Of a stretch of 64,000 nucleotides of DNA, positions 1 to 9,137 are shown in pieces. The stretch spans positions 62,001-126,000 of the forward strand of contig CP002190.1 in NCBI GenBank assembly GCA_000525675.1, in the 5' to 3' direction. The position numbers were made by a program, and so were the translations under genes. This DNA is from Bdellovibrio bacteriovorus W (lineage in GTDB: Bacteria > Bdellovibrionota > Bdellovibrionia > Bdellovibrionales > Bdellovibrionaceae). The notes below the pieces were generated by a model that was not told where the DNA came from, searched no databases, and saw only the letters and a program-made list of their open reading frames with translations. The stretch's first letter is position 1. Each line of letters starts with the position of its first letter.

Positions 1-85
1 TCCATTTTAGACCTAGGTACAGAGTGAGCGGCCTGTTCCTGCTCATGGTACTCCTTTGTTAAATTCCAAGTATAATCAAGTATCT

Positions 86-2998
86 ATGTCTTCACGTATA
101 CAGGTCACTTGGGTTGTAAAAACACGCATGGGTCAGGTCAAAGGACCTTACTCCACAGATGCTATCTTGCGAATGATTGGCGAGGGGATTTTTTCTGGCC
201 AAGAGATGATTTCCAAGTTGCCTGATGGTCAGTGGACTCAGATCAGCCGAGAGCCTGCGTTCTACGATAAACTTTTAGAAGCGCTTGAGGGCGTTGTTGA
301 GGTAGATCCTAAGAAAGCGCAGAAGATGGAGGCGGAGACGGTGATCTCGTCAATGCCTCGGCCCAACTCGCAGGCAAAGCCTTCGGCTTCGCAAGAAAAT
401 ACGGGGCCGATAACTCCGAATCAATTAGCGAATCTAAAAATTGAAAAACCAAAACACCAAGTGGATGTCTTTGATCGCCCTCAGGAAATTGCGGCTCCGA
501 CTTTGCCAAAGAGGCAGAGTCCTCAAGGGGGTGGCAATGATGGGGTGATTGAACTATCGAACTTAAAAGAAACTGAGAGTGATGATTTAAAAAAGCGTCT
601 TCGCCTTCCGCTAGTATTCATCGCATTGGCGATGATATTGGTCGTGGCATTTTTCTGGGACTCATCCCCGTCTTCCGGAGACAAGCAGCATTTATTGGCT
701 CCAGGTCCCTCTTCAGGAACTTTATCCGATACGCAAGTTAAACAAAAACTCAATGAAGCCCTTCTAGCGATGGAGCAAGACACCTATGAATCTTATGTGT
801 CGGCTCAGAATAAGTTGGTTTCAATTATCGAAGGCGCACCTATGAATATTGAGGTGCGAGGGTTGTTGTGCGTTGTCTACAAACAGCTTTGGCCCTTCGC
901 GGTTCAAGATGCGCAAGACATTCGAACCATCGCACAAGTGACTCAAGGAGCCCGCGCTATCAACGTGGTGAGTCCTTTCGGACAAGTTTGTGAATCCGTG
1001 AAGTTGCTAACAGCGGGGCGCTATAAAGAAGCAAAGGGCGTCGTTGAGGCGACCTTAGAAAGCAACGAGTCCTTTTCATTACTGCCAGTCATGTATGCCT
1101 TTAAAGCAGAGCTTTTAGAGGGTGAAAGAGATTTTCTAAACGCAGTCCCCTACTTTGAAAAGTCGATTCAGTTTTGGGATAAATGGTTAAGGCCGCAGGT
1201 CCTCTTGGGGCGTCTTCTTTTAGATAGAGGCGAATATCTTGAGTCTTCGAAATATTTAAAGAATGTGCTGCAAAAGAATTCCAAACATCGCGAAGCTAAA
1301 GTTCTTCTGGGAATTTTAGAATATAGAGGCTTTAAGAAGTCTGACACGGCTTACACATATCTCAGCTCTGCAATGACGGAAAAAGCAAAGATCAATCAAT
1401 TAACAGAAGCAGATGGTCTTTACGTTCTTTCAGAAATTTTACTTTTAAGAAGTGAAAAGGCAAAAGCACTTGAGGCTGCGCAAAGAGGTTATCAATTAAA
1501 TCCTAATAACTCCGAACTTCGCCAGATGGTGATTCGCTTAGGTGGATCTGACAAAGTGAAGGGAGAGGCTGGAAAGAATAACGAGCTTCTTTATCTTGGG
1601 GATCAGTATGTTAGGCAGGGGGATTGTCTAGCGGCTCAAGCAGAATTTAAAGCAGCCTTTGAGGTGGATCCTAAAAATGGAACTGCCGCGATGAAAGCCG
1701 CGAAATGTCTGTGGCAACTTAATCAGAGCTTCGAGGCCATTGAATGGCTGAATAAGGCAATGAAAGCAGAGCCTAAATTAGTTTCCGCCTATGTCCTGCA
1801 GGCAGATTATATGTCGAAGCGATTTGATTTTGTTGGAGCTACAAAAGTTTTAACGAATGCGATGCGCGTATCTCCGAATAACTATGAGATCTTAAGAGGC
1901 CTTGCACTGTTAGAGTTTAGAAAAAACAATATGGTGGGAGCGATCAACTACGCTTCTCGTTCAGTGAAGTCCTATGATGGTGACATTGAAACTTACATCC
2001 TTCTTTCAAAAGCCAATGGCATTTTAGCTCGTTCGATTTTACCGGTGAATAAGAAAGAGATTGATCGCAAAGAGGCAGCTATGAAAGACGCAATTCGTTT
2101 TGCGACCAAAGCTGTAGAGATTGATGCGACAAATCCAGAAGCCCAAGTGAACTACGCCAAGATGCTTGCGCAAACCAACGGGGCGGAATCGGGAATCAAC
2201 TATTTGAATGAGCTGATTAAGCGCTTCTCGTACACACTAGATTATAAAATTGCCTTAGCAGAAATTTATAAGCTTGAAGATCGCTATAATCAGTCCCGTG
2301 ATGTTTATGAAAAAGTCGTAGAGCTTGATCCACGCAGTAAAGTAGCCTGGTTAGGTCTTGGTGAGAGTGAGAAAGCCTTGGGATTAAATGATAAGGCTCT
2401 AAAAGCTTTCTTAAGCGCAGCGGTGATTGATCCATCGGATGCGGAAGCGCTTTTTCAAGCAGGCTTGCTCTACCTTGAAACCAGTCGCTTTGATGAAGCC
2501 ATTCAGCAGTTCAAGCGTGTGCAGCGCTTAAATCCTAATTACCCGCGAACTTATTACTATATCGGTAAGGCGGCTTTTTCATCCGGAGACTTTACGACAG
2601 CATTAGAGGCTTCTAAGGCGGAAAAGAAAATAAATCCAAACGTGGCCGATTCATATATTCTTGCGGCCGAAGTGTTTACTGCCCGCAGGCAGTATGCAGA
2701 GTGCGCTGGGGAGTATTCTCATGCGATGAAGCTTCGCCCTCAAGGAGCAGATATCTATGTGAAGTCGGCAACATGCTATCGCCTTTCGGGTTCGCTGGAT
2801 GTGGCTGAGGATATGTTAACCTTGGCAGCTGCGCGCGAAAGTGGTTATGCTGAAATCTATAGAGAGCAAGGGGCGATCTACGAGGCGAAGGGTGATCTTC
2901 GCTCTGCAGGAACCGCCTATAGTAAGTATTTAGGACTTTCACCGAACGCTCCGGATCGAGCTGAGGTCGAGAGTAAACTTTCGCGTTTAGGTATGTAA
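86..2998 (+). CDS. GYF_2-domain, membrane-anchored TPR-repeat protein
   Basis: From the ATG at 86 the protein has 970 residues. The first ~60 residues resemble a GYF_2 domain (VTWVVKTRMGQVKGPYST, then a GxW-type ending), which usually binds proline-rich partners. A low-complexity linker follows, then one hydrophobic segment (about 174-191, VFIALAMILVVAFFW), then about 770 residues of tandem TPR units with typical A/G/Y/P spacing (for example LDPRSKVAWLGLGESEKALG). The likely topology is a cytoplasmic GYF domain and an extracytoplasmic TPR solenoid. A TTG at 56 is in frame, but the ATG begins right at the conserved domain; neither has a strong Shine-Dalgarno site. Partner and exact role are unknown; scaffolding of an envelope complex is an inference. 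Confidence 0.8.
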   Translation: MSSRIQVTWVVKTRMGQVKGPYSTDAILRMIGEGIFSGQEMISKLPDGQWTQISREPAFYDKLLEALEGVVEVDPKKAQKMEAETVISSMPRPNSQAKPSASQENTGPITPNQLANLKIEKPKHQVDVFDRPQEIAAPTLPKRQSPQGGGNDGVIELSNLKETESDDLKKRLRLPLVFIALAMILVVAFFWDSSPSSGDKQHLLAPGPSSGTLSDTQVKQKLNEALLAMEQDTYESYVSAQNKLVSIIEGAPMNIEVRGLLCVVYKQLWPFAVQDAQDIRTIAQVTQGARAINVVSPFGQVCESVKLLTAGRYKEAKGVVEATLESNESFSLLPVMYAFKAELLEGERDFLNAVPYFEKSIQFWDKWLRPQVLLGRLLLDRGEYLESSKYLKNVLQKNSKHREAKVLLGILEYRGFKKSDTAYTYLSSAMTEKAKINQLTEADGLYVLSEILLLRSEKAKALEAAQRGYQLNPNNSELRQMVIRLGGSDKVKGEAGKNNELLYLGDQYVRQGDCLAAQAEFKAAFEVDPKNGTAAMKAAKCLWQLNQSFEAIEWLNKAMKAEPKLVSAYVLQADYMSKRFDFVGATKVLTNAMRVSPNNYEILRGLALLEFRKNNMVGAINYASRSVKSYDGDIETYILLSKANGILARSILPVNKKEIDRKEAAMKDAIRFATKAVEIDATNPEAQVNYAKMLAQTNGAESGINYLNELIKRFSYTLDYKIALAEIYKLEDRYNQSRDVYEKVVELDPRSKVAWLGLGESEKALGLNDKALKAFLSAAVIDPSDAEALFQAGLLYLETSRFDEAIQQFKRVQRLNPNYPRTYYYIGKAAFSSGDFTTALEASKAEKKINPNVADSYILAAEVFTARRQYAECAGEYSHAMKLRPQGADIYVKSATCYRLSGSLDVAEDMLTLAAARESGYAEIYREQGAIYEAKGDLRSAGTAYSKYLGLSPNAPDRAEVESKLSRLGM

Positions 2999-3019
2999 TA
3001 CAAAAATAAAGAGGCATCT

Positions 3020-3328
3020 GTGGCAATTGGCGACAAAATGAGAGACTACGCAAGTCAGGCACAGGAAGGGGTTAAAACCTCATCCTTATCTTTTTTCCAT
3101 TTCTTCATTCGATTCCTGACAGGGTTGATGTTGGGGCTTGTGCTATCGCTCATAGGGCAAGAGTTGATGGACTATGGCACCTTTGCGTTAATGTTTGGAA
3201 CGGTGGTCATTATGGTCGCTATGATCCGCATATTAAGCACTTGGAGTCTGAGTAAGATTTTAATTTTCGATCTCATTTGTGTTCTTGTGGCAATGCTCTT
3301 AAGAATGTATATTTTGGTCGCACCCTAG
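3020..3328 (+). CDS. Small three-helix membrane protein, unknown function
   Basis: This 102-residue protein starts at GTG 3020, with AGAGG about six bases upstream. Residues 1-22 are polar, and three hydrophobic stretches follow at roughly 25-46, 52-71 and 79-99. That makes it an integral inner-membrane protein. I recognise no family. It sits 21 bases after the TPR gene and 16 bases before serS in the same direction, so co-transcription with both is likely. No functional residues stand out. Confidence 0.6.
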   Translation: MAIGDKMRDYASQAQEGVKTSSLSFFHFFIRFLTGLMLGLVLSLIGQELMDYGTFALMFGTVVIMVAMIRILSTWSLSKILIFDLICVLVAMLLRMYILVAP

Positions 3329-3344
3329 ATAGAGGACATTTGAG

Positions 3345-4637
3345 ATGATCGATATTAAAGCTCTTGAGCGCAAATCTGAAACCGGCACTTCTTATTATGA
3401 TGAGTATAGACAGAGTCTTATCAATCGGGGCTCATCGATTGATATTTTAGATCAGATTGTAGAACTCAATAAAAAAAGAAAAGAAATTATCACGCAAGCT
3501 GAGACGGCAAAAGCTCAGCAGAATAAACTTAGTGGTGAAATTGGAAAACTAAAGCGTGAAGGTAAAGATGCTTCTGCCATTCTTTCAGAGGTTGAAACTT
3601 TAAAGGGCCAAGTAAAAGATTTAGAGAACAAAGCGGCTGAAGCTGATACTGAAGTTTTAAACTTAGCCTTGGTTCTACCGAACAAGCCTCATAGCTCTGT
3701 CACTGTGGGCTCATCTGAAGCAGACAATACTCTTGTTAAAACCGTAGGTGAACCAACGAAGTTTTCTTTTAAAGCAAAAGAACACTGGGAACTTGGTGAA
3801 GCATTAAATATTATTGATTTCGAAAGAGCTGGTAAAACCACCGGCGCGCGTTTTGCCTTTCTAAAAGGTGGAGCTGCACGTTTGGAGAGAGCTCTTATTC
3901 AGTTCATGATGGACTCTCATTCAAATCACCATGGATACACGGAGATGATTCCGCCATTTATGGTGAACAGTAATAGCTTATTGGGAACTGGAAACTTTCC
4001 AAAATTTAAAGAAGATGTCTTTCATTTAGAAGGATCTGATTTATACCTTATCCCTACGGCAGAAGTTCCTGTTACGAATTATTATAATGGCGAGATCTTG
4101 GACGAAAAAGATTTGCCGCAAAAGTTTTGTGCCTACTCCCCTTGTTTTAGATCAGAAGCAGGCAGTGCGGGGCGCGATACAAAGGGTCTTATTCGTCAGC
4201 ATCAATTTGATAAAGTTGAATTGATGGTTTTCTGTCGTCCTGAGGAATCTTACGAGTTGCATGAGCAGCTTACTTCCCATGCTGAAAAGATCTTAATGGA
4301 TCTTGAGCTTCCTTTCCGCCGTATGCTTTTGTGCACGGGGGATATGGGTTTTGGATCAGCAAAAACCTTTGATCTTGAGGTTTGGTTGCCAGGGCAAGGT
4401 GTGTATAGAGAGATTAGCTCTTGCTCAAACTTTGAGGACTTCCAAGCTCGCAGAGCAAATATTCGCTATCGCAATGCTGGGGGAAAACCTCAATTCGTTC
4501 ATACATTGAACGGATCGGGTCTTGCTGTAGGAAGAACTCTTGTGGCCATCCTTGAGAACTACCAGAGAGAAGATGGTTCTGTGGCGATTCCTAAGGCTTT
4601 ACAAAGCTATATGGGCGGAATGACAGAAATCAGATAA
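3345..4637 (+). CDS. serS: Seryl-tRNA synthetase
   Basis: The enzyme charges tRNA-Ser (and tRNA-Sec) with serine in the cytoplasm. The 430-residue length is normal for bacterial SerRS. The N-terminal ~110 residues form the long charged coiled-coil arm that grips the long variable arm of tRNA-Ser. The class II catalytic core follows, with motif 2 around [20 protein letters not shown] and motif 3 at [17 protein letters not shown]. The TAEVP serine-binding loop is present. The ATG at 3345 is preceded by AGAGGACATTTGAG. A tRNA-Ser(UGA) gene lies 90 bases downstream, so enzyme and substrate are neighbours. Confidence 0.97.
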   Translation: MIDIKALERKSETGTSYYDEYRQSLINRGSSIDILDQIVELNKKRKEIITQAETAKAQQNKLSGEIGKLKREGKDASAILSEVETLKGQVKDLENKAAEADTEVLNLALVLPNKPHSSVTVGSSEADNTLVKTVGEPTKFSFKAKEHWELGEALNIIDFERAGKTTGARFAFLKGGAARLERALIQFMMDSHSNHHGYTEMIPPFMVNSNSLLGTGNFPKFKEDVFHLEGSDLYLIPTAEVPVTNYYNGEILDEKDLPQKFCAYSPCFRSEAGSAGRDTKGLIRQHQFDKVELMVFCRPEESYELHEQLTSHAEKILMDLELPFRRMLLCTGDMGFGSAKTFDLEVWLPGQGVYREISSCSNFEDFQARRANIRYRNAGGKPQFVHTLNGSGLAVGRTLVAILENYQREDGSVAIPKALQSYMGGMTEIR

Positions 4638-4726
4638 AAACTCGGTAATATAAATTTCAATGACCGGTGTGCGTCAACGCCAACAACTGCTTGAATAGTG
4701 GCCCCAAAACCAATAAAACGGTCGAC

Positions 4727-4816
4727 GGAGAGTTGGTAGAGCGGTTGAATACACCAGTCTTGAAAACTGGCAGCCCTTCGCGGGGCTCGAGGGTTCGAAT
4801 CCCTCACTCTCCGCCA
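4727..4816 (+). tRNA. tRNA-Ser(UGA), CCA encoded
   Basis: The acceptor stem GGAGAGT pairs with ACTCTCC, followed by discriminator G and an encoded CCA. The anticodon stem CCAGT/ACTGG encloses loop CTTGAAA, giving anticodon UGA. A long class II variable arm (CAGCCCTTCGCGGGGCTCGA) confirms serine identity. The T arm reads GAGGGTTCGAATCCCTC. Confidence 0.97.
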
Positions 4817-4913
4817 TTTTAGGCCTCATTTCTTTTTCTATCCCAAAAAAATAAGTAAATTACCCGTATCGAAGTTTTGCTATGAAGTTCTTTTATCGTT
4901 TGCGAGGGACAAT

Positions 4914-5018
4914 GTGGTGCTTTGCATTCCAGATAGAGACATTCCGTTGGGAACAAAGCTTCTCTTGCCTTTTCGATCACCACAGAGCTTTTTAGAAAAA
5001 CTCTGTGGCAATAGTTAT
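4914..5018 (+). pseudogene. Possible small ORF cut by the IS insertion
   Basis: A GTG at 4914 with GAGGG just upstream opens a frame that reads MVLCIPDRDIPLGTK and runs straight into the left end of the insertion sequence at 5019. If the IS and one copy of the target duplication are removed in silico, the frame continues for only two codons (TTT ATC) and then TAA at 6388. The ancestral product would thus be about 37 residues. I recognise no family. It may equally be non-coding spacer between tRNA-Ser and the convergent gene ending at 6387. Confidence 0.15.
5011..5018. repeat. Target site duplication, left copy
   Basis: ATAGTTAT lies directly outside the left terminal inverted repeat of the ISL3 element and is matched exactly at 6374-6381. 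Confidence 0.9.
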
Positions 5019-6373
5019 GGTTCTACTCACTTCATGGTGGAACTTTATCCAAAACACACAAAAATCATAAACTTAGCAAGCGAAGCCTGTAGTTTTTAAA
5101 GCTTCTAAATCCGAAAGCTCGCTTCTGCAACAGTTTTGCGAGATTATTAAAGCCTTCTGTTCTTCCGTTAGTTAAACCCGTTATAAAGTAATTTAAGATC
5201 TCTGTTTTCCATTTCATTAGCGTTTTTCGAAGTTTTTTGATCTCAGGCAACGAAGACAAAGCCATGCGATCAAGGATACCGATCAGCGCCCTGCGGGCGC
5301 GATCGACCCCGCGACAGCGGTAGAGCCCATGCAAGGCTTCTTTAAAGTGATAGAGTTCTTTGAGCTTCGGATGATGATCGAGCCATTCATGTAAAGCGCG
5401 ACGCTCAAAATATTCTAATTTTTTCTTCCCGTTCATCAGCAATAGTTTTCGAACAGGATTACTGCGCTTGTCGCCCGTGATTTCTGTGCGGGCTTTGTTA
5501 ATCATGGGATTTAGCAAACGAATCACATGAAAATGATCCGCAACTAAACGCGCTTGTGGGAAAAACTCTTTGGCAAACTTCTTAAACGGGTCGCTCATAT
5601 CTAGAACTACGTTTTTCACGCGATCCCGCCCAGGAACATCAGCAAATGTGTATGCCAATCCATCAGCAGTTTTACCAAGAGCTATTTCAAAGATTTTCTT
5701 CTTAGGATAATCAATTAAGATCGTAGCAAACTCGCGATTCCTAAAACCTCGTTTAAAGGAATGCTCATCAATTCCTATGGTCGTGGGCCAAGGGTTCTCC
5801 TTGCGTTCGCGCAGCTTTAACTCCAGTTGTTCGTAAAATATTTTATAAACAGTTCCTGCCGAACATCCAAAAGCCTGCTGCACACGCTTTAAATCTTGGA
5901 AGTTCTCACAAGCCCACTTAATCCCCCGACGATAACGATGAGTTGTTCTAAAGCCTTTACGTACGCCACTAACGGGCTCTGTGAAGACTTTCTTGCATCC
6001 TGGACACCGAAACCGACGTTTTAATATGTTTAAATAAATGCCCGATCCACGAATCGGTTGGTCCTTAACCTTAACCCACCTCCGATCGTGGACAGAGTAG
6101 GACTTCGTTGCGCACTTGGGGCAGACTTCGAATTCTGACTCTTTGGCACACTTATATTGTGTTCGGAATTTATCACTTTGCCAGTGAGTTATGATTTTTA
6201 ATTCTGGCAAGAGGATGAATTTAGACGTAGATTTCCATTTGGGATCCATTAGTGACACCTGCTTTCTTAGATTTTGCTTCGTAACCAAATCTTAAGAAAT
6301 TTGTGTAATTAACTGGATCCCTTTTTATTTCAGGTCCTAACGCCTAGCATTCCACCATGAAGGGGGAAGAACC
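5019..6373 (-). mobile_element. Complete ISL3-family insertion sequence (1355 bp)
   Basis: The ends are 24-bp inverted repeats at 5019-5042 and 6350-6373, identical at 21 positions; both begin GGTTCT and end CTTCATGGTGGAA. They are flanked by a perfect 8-bp direct repeat ATAGTTAT (5011-5018 and 6374-6381). Eight-base target duplications are characteristic of the ISL3 family. The single transposase gene fills the element on the minus strand. Intact repeats, an intact gene and an undamaged target duplication indicate a recent insertion. It lies between tRNA-Ser and the 3' end of the homospermidine-synthase-like gene. Confidence 0.93.
5065..6249 (-). CDS. ISL3-family transposase
   Basis: This is a DDE transposase that moves the surrounding IS. 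From the ATG at 6249 (AGGTG eight bases upstream) it has 394 residues; a TTG at 6288 is a weaker upstream alternative. The N-terminus carries an ISL3-type zinc-binding region (CPKCATKS, later CPGCKKVF), followed by a helix-turn-helix-like segment (LKRVQQAFGCSAGTVYKIF). The DDE core shows TIGIDEHSFKRGF, VVLDMSDPF and the glutamate in NGRTEGFNNLAK. The reading frame is intact, so the enzyme is probably active. It differs clearly from the second transposase at 61587. Confidence 0.93.
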   Translation of the reverse strand: MDPKWKSTSKFILLPELKIITHWQSDKFRTQYKCAKESEFEVCPKCATKSYSVHDRRWVKVKDQPIRGSGIYLNILKRRFRCPGCKKVFTEPVSGVRKGFRTTHRYRRGIKWACENFQDLKRVQQAFGCSAGTVYKIFYEQLELKLRERKENPWPTTIGIDEHSFKRGFRNREFATILIDYPKKKIFEIALGKTADGLAYTFADVPGRDRVKNVVLDMSDPFKKFAKEFFPQARLVADHFHVIRLLNPMINKARTEITGDKRSNPVRKLLLMNGKKKLEYFERRALHEWLDHHPKLKELYHFKEALHGLYRCRGVDRARRALIGILDRMALSSLPEIKKLRKTLMKWKTEILNYFITGLTNGRTEGFNNLAKLLQKRAFGFRSFKNYRLRLLSL

Positions 6374-6381
6374 ATAGTTAT
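6374..6381. repeat. Target site duplication, right copy
   Basis: ATAGTTAT lies directly outside the right terminal inverted repeat and is identical to 5011-5018. Confidence 0.9.
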
Positions 6382-6386
6382 TTTAT

Positions 6387-7652
6387 CTAAGCTTCTAGGA
6401 GAGCTTCTGCTTCCTGCGCCACTGTACGATCTTCTAACGAAAGAGCTTTTGCCTTTTCATCAAAGACAATCAAGCAGGGTCCTAAAACTTCTTCAGATAC
6501 TTTTAGAAACTCTTCAGTATCTAAATCTTCTACGAAGTGAATTCCCTTTTTCTTTCCTAATTGTTTCCAGCCAGCTAAAACACCCGCAGCAACTTGAAGT
6601 TGAGTTGCATTGGAGCCTAAGGGAAGGGCTTTATTCACACTTGTTTCAAAGCCGATCCACATCTCTCCGTATATTTCGCTTGTTAACAAAACACCAACAC
6701 GGTCATAACCAGAGATTTCGGCAGTCGTTGGTGGAAAGAGGCGTCGCATATTCCAATCAGAAATTTCTAACTTGTTTGGGCGCGATGCTAATGCTTGACG
6801 GGCTGCCAGTGGAATTTCATAGAGAAAGGCAATCTCTACATTGGAATACTTGCGTGCCAGTGTTTTTGTTTCCTCATGGGGGACAGCCATGCCTTCGATC
6901 ATTTCGTTGCCACAGCGAGCTCTGTAGGTTTGTTGGGTGGGGATATGGTTTAAGTCATAAATTTTACCACTCTTGGCAAAGAAGGCGCGAGGCTCGAAGA
7001 GTTCTTCAAGGCAGTGCTCTGGACTCCAAGTCATCGGGAAAACCGTATTATTATAGTCGGCATTCTTTTCTGCAGTGGTATCTTTTTCAGTAATTAAAAT
7101 AGAGCGTAGCTTCAGGGCTTCAACGCTAGGGTCAGTATTTTTGCGCCTTGCAAACTCTGTGATGGCTCTATCGACAAGTGCGTTCACAATTCCGGGATTT
7201 GCTCCCGAGCCGACGAGGTGGCTACTATTGGGAAGTTCATCACGATGCGGGGGAAGAAGTCTTGCGATGGCCTGATCTGTGGGAATGGAGCCTTTCTCGG
7301 GCCACTCTTCAACACTGGTGCAGAGGAAGTTGACGCCAAGTTCGTCGCAGACGCGCGTGCAATCAACAGTGTCAGTTGAAGACAGATCAATAATATCTGT
7401 GAGTCGGTGCGTTTGAATGAGGTTCGCTAAGTCTTCGCCAGAAGTAATTTTTTGTGGCTCTAAAATCGTGAGGCGATCGATCGTGGGATGGTAATCAGAG
7501 TCCATTTGATCGAGTAAGAAAAGTCGATCGTTTGTTTTCAATAAGTCTTTACCAGTGGGAGTTGTTGTAAGAAGGGCTAAGAAGGCGCGAGCCACTCCAC
7601 CATTGTATCCAATAATCAGAGTTCTTTTGTTTTGTACGTTTGACTGAATCAA
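6387..7652 (-). CDS. Saccharopine dehydrogenase/homospermidine synthase-like protein
   Basis: This 421-residue protein starts at TTG 7652, supported by GAGGT eight bases upstream. The N-terminus is a Rossmann nucleotide-binding fold (LIIGYNGGVARAFLALL). A motif GSGANPGIVNALVDRAI near residue 165 is typical of homospermidine synthases and related saccharopine-dehydrogenase-fold enzymes. Homospermidine synthase joins two putrescine-derived aminobutyl groups using NAD. At about 421 residues it is somewhat shorter than the usual ~470-residue enzyme, so a different substrate is possible. Its 3' end abuts the IS; the coding region is not interrupted. Confidence 0.6.
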   Translation of the reverse strand: MIQSNVQNKRTLIIGYNGGVARAFLALLTTTPTGKDLLKTNDRLFLLDQMDSDYHPTIDRLTILEPQKITSGEDLANLIQTHRLTDIIDLSSTDTVDCTRVCDELGVNFLCTSVEEWPEKGSIPTDQAIARLLPPHRDELPNSSHLVGSGANPGIVNALVDRAITEFARRKNTDPSVEALKLRSILITEKDTTAEKNADYNNTVFPMTWSPEHCLEELFEPRAFFAKSGKIYDLNHIPTQQTYRARCGNEMIEGMAVPHEETKTLARKYSNVEIAFLYEIPLAARQALASRPNKLEISDWNMRRLFPPTTAEISGYDRVGVLLTSEIYGEMWIGFETSVNKALPLGSNATQLQVAAGVLAGWKQLGKKKGIHFVEDLDTEEFLKVSEEVLGPCLIVFDEKAKALSLEDRTVAQEAEALLEA

Positions 7653-7842
7653 CGCAAGTCACCTCATTTGGTTGTAGCCGGCCCGATCTGAGAGGGAGCC
7701 TCACAGACATAGGTTTATAAGATGTATGTATTTGAATAGATTGCGTATTTTTCGAATCCGACGGGCCGTCTTATGTCATGTCGAAAAATTTAGATCCGCA
7801 AGTATGCAGTATAGCAGAGAACGCCAAATTGGGCAACCTGCG

Positions 7843-7862
7843 CCAAATTCTCGAGAATTGGG
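7843..7862. promoter_or_regulatory. Palindrome in the dedA leader
   Basis: A perfect 14-bp palindrome AATTCTCGAGAATT (7846-7859) is flanked by CC and GG that extend it with one mismatch. A related half sequence, GCCAAATTGGGCAA, occurs 18 bases upstream. It lies about 48 bases before the dedA start and has no T-run, so an operator or leader RNA element is more likely than a terminator. The function is inferred only. Confidence 0.3.
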
Positions 7863-7909
7863 GCAATTCACTTGCGCTGCTAGAGTAAATATCGGAACAA
7901 TCAAACGCT

Positions 7910-8548
7910 ATGATGGAATTTATCGATATTATACTTCACTTGGATCAACACATTCCGCAGTGGATCGCTTTCTTCGGTCCATGGCTTTATGTGATTTTAT
8001 TTTTAATCATCTTTGCTGAAACTGGATTGGTAGTGACTCCCTTTCTGCCTGGGGACTCATTGCTCTTTGCTCTTGGTGCCTTCACGGTGGTTGATGGGGG
8101 CTTGAATCTTTGGGTCGTTCTCATTTCTTTAACGATCGCTGGGATCTTGGGTGATACCGTCAATTATCATATTGGAAAATATGTTGGCCCGAAGGTATTT
8201 GATTCGAACTCTCGCTTTTTGAAAAAGGAATATCTAGAACAAACTCATGCTTTTTATGATCGCTGGGGAGCCTTTACAATTGTGGCAGCTCGTTTTGCTC
8301 CGATTGTAAGAACTTTTGCGCCATTTGTCGCGGGAGTGGGAACTATGCACTATCGCAAGTTTCTATTTTTCAATGTCATCGGTGCTATCGTTTGGGTTTT
8401 TACATTTGTCTTAGCGGGGCATTTCTTTGGAAACCTTCCGATCGTCAAAAAGAATTTCCATATTGTGATCTTTGGCGTGATTGGCGTCTCTTTGATTCCA
8501 ATTATTTGGCCATGGATTTCAAGTAAGCTTTCTAATAATAAGGCTTAA
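7910..8548 (+). CDS. DedA-family membrane protein
   Basis: DedA (SNARE-associated/VTT domain) proteins are inner-membrane proteins linked to lipid scrambling, undecaprenyl-phosphate recycling and proton-dependent envelope homeostasis. This 212-residue protein has the family signatures: an N-terminal re-entrant region with ETGLVVTPFLPGDSLLFALG, the GDTVNYHIGKYVG motif and the conserved RFAPIVRTFAPFVAGVGTM segment. Several hydrophobic helices follow. The start is ATG 7910 (or the second ATG at 7913). It is transcribed alone and ends at a clear terminator. Confidence 0.92.
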   Translation: MMEFIDIILHLDQHIPQWIAFFGPWLYVILFLIIFAETGLVVTPFLPGDSLLFALGAFTVVDGGLNLWVVLISLTIAGILGDTVNYHIGKYVGPKVFDSNSRFLKKEYLEQTHAFYDRWGAFTIVAARFAPIVRTFAPFVAGVGTMHYRKFLFFNVIGAIVWVFTFVLAGHFFGNLPIVKKNFHIVIFGVIGVSLIPIIWPWISSKLSNNKA

Positions 8549-8557
8549 AGTATAGAA

Positions 8558-8584
8558 GCGAACCAGATGGTTCGCTTTTTTTAT
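8558..8584 (+). terminator. Rho-independent terminator after dedA
   Basis: Stem GCGAACC/GGTTCGC with loop AGAT is followed by a run of T residues from 8576, ten bases after the dedA stop. Confidence 0.9.
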
Positions 8585-8650
8585 TTCTTTCTCCGGTAAA
8601 TCAGCGACCATAATAGAGCTAAGTTCTAATTAGAAAGTGAGCTTTCAATA

Positions 8651-9055
8651 ATGGCGGTTGTTAGAGTCCTAATTCTTTTGCCTGTAAATCTTTTGATGTC
8701 TCTTTCAGCATCCGGTGCGGAGAAGCTTACGCTTACCGAAGCTTCAGGAAAACAGATTCATCTTGTTAAGTATCAAGACGTCGTGGTTTCAGATTTTTGC
8801 ATCAAAAAACCAAATGCAAAGTGCGAGGCCTTGGAAATGACGAAGGCGAAATACAAGCAAGAATTTCCATCCACAAAATCCCATGGGGCGTCGATGGCTA
8901 ACCCCGCATCGGTTTATTGTGAATTGCTAAAGGGAAAGTCATTGAGCTTAAAGGATGCAAAAGGCAATGAATATGCTTATTGCCAATTTAAAGACTCCTC
9001 ACTTATCGATGCTTGGTCGCTTTATCGTCAACACTTTGCTTCGGACTCGAAATAA
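8651..9055 (+). CDS. Secreted DUF333-domain protein
   Basis: The 134-residue protein begins with a hydrophobic signal sequence ending near SASGA (residues 1-23), so it is exported. The C-terminal half matches the DUF333 pattern: NPASVYCELLKGKSL, then NEYAYCQFKDSSLIDAWSLY, with the paired cysteines and DxW motif. DUF333 occurs in small periplasmic or lipoprotein 'putative hemolysin' proteins whose real function is unknown. There is no lipobox cysteine here. The start at 8651 has no strong ribosome binding site. It stands alone between the dedA terminator and the deaminase gene. Confidence 0.7.
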   Translation: MAVVRVLILLPVNLLMSLSASGAEKLTLTEASGKQIHLVKYQDVVVSDFCIKKPNAKCEALEMTKAKYKQEFPSTKSHGASMANPASVYCELLKGKSLSLKDAKGNEYAYCQFKDSSLIDAWSLYRQHFASDSK

Positions 9056-9137
9056 AGTAATTGCACTAGACTTGCGATGGAGTCGACAGGAAGCCCCTCT
9101 TGACTAGGGTGGGGAATGCTCCTAAGTTTGTTCGTCT

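Noticed and set aside
1-62. Possible C-terminal end of an upstream gene
   Set aside because: A frame is open for only about 19 codons to TAA at 60-62; too short to judge and not recognisable.
6449-7093. 214-codon open frame on the plus strand
   Set aside because: It is antisense to the homospermidine-synthase-like gene, has no recognisable family and no ribosome binding site.
7726-8019. 97-codon frame starting before dedA
   Set aside because: It overlaps the dedA start in another frame, with no family and no ribosome binding site; the DedA frame is clear.
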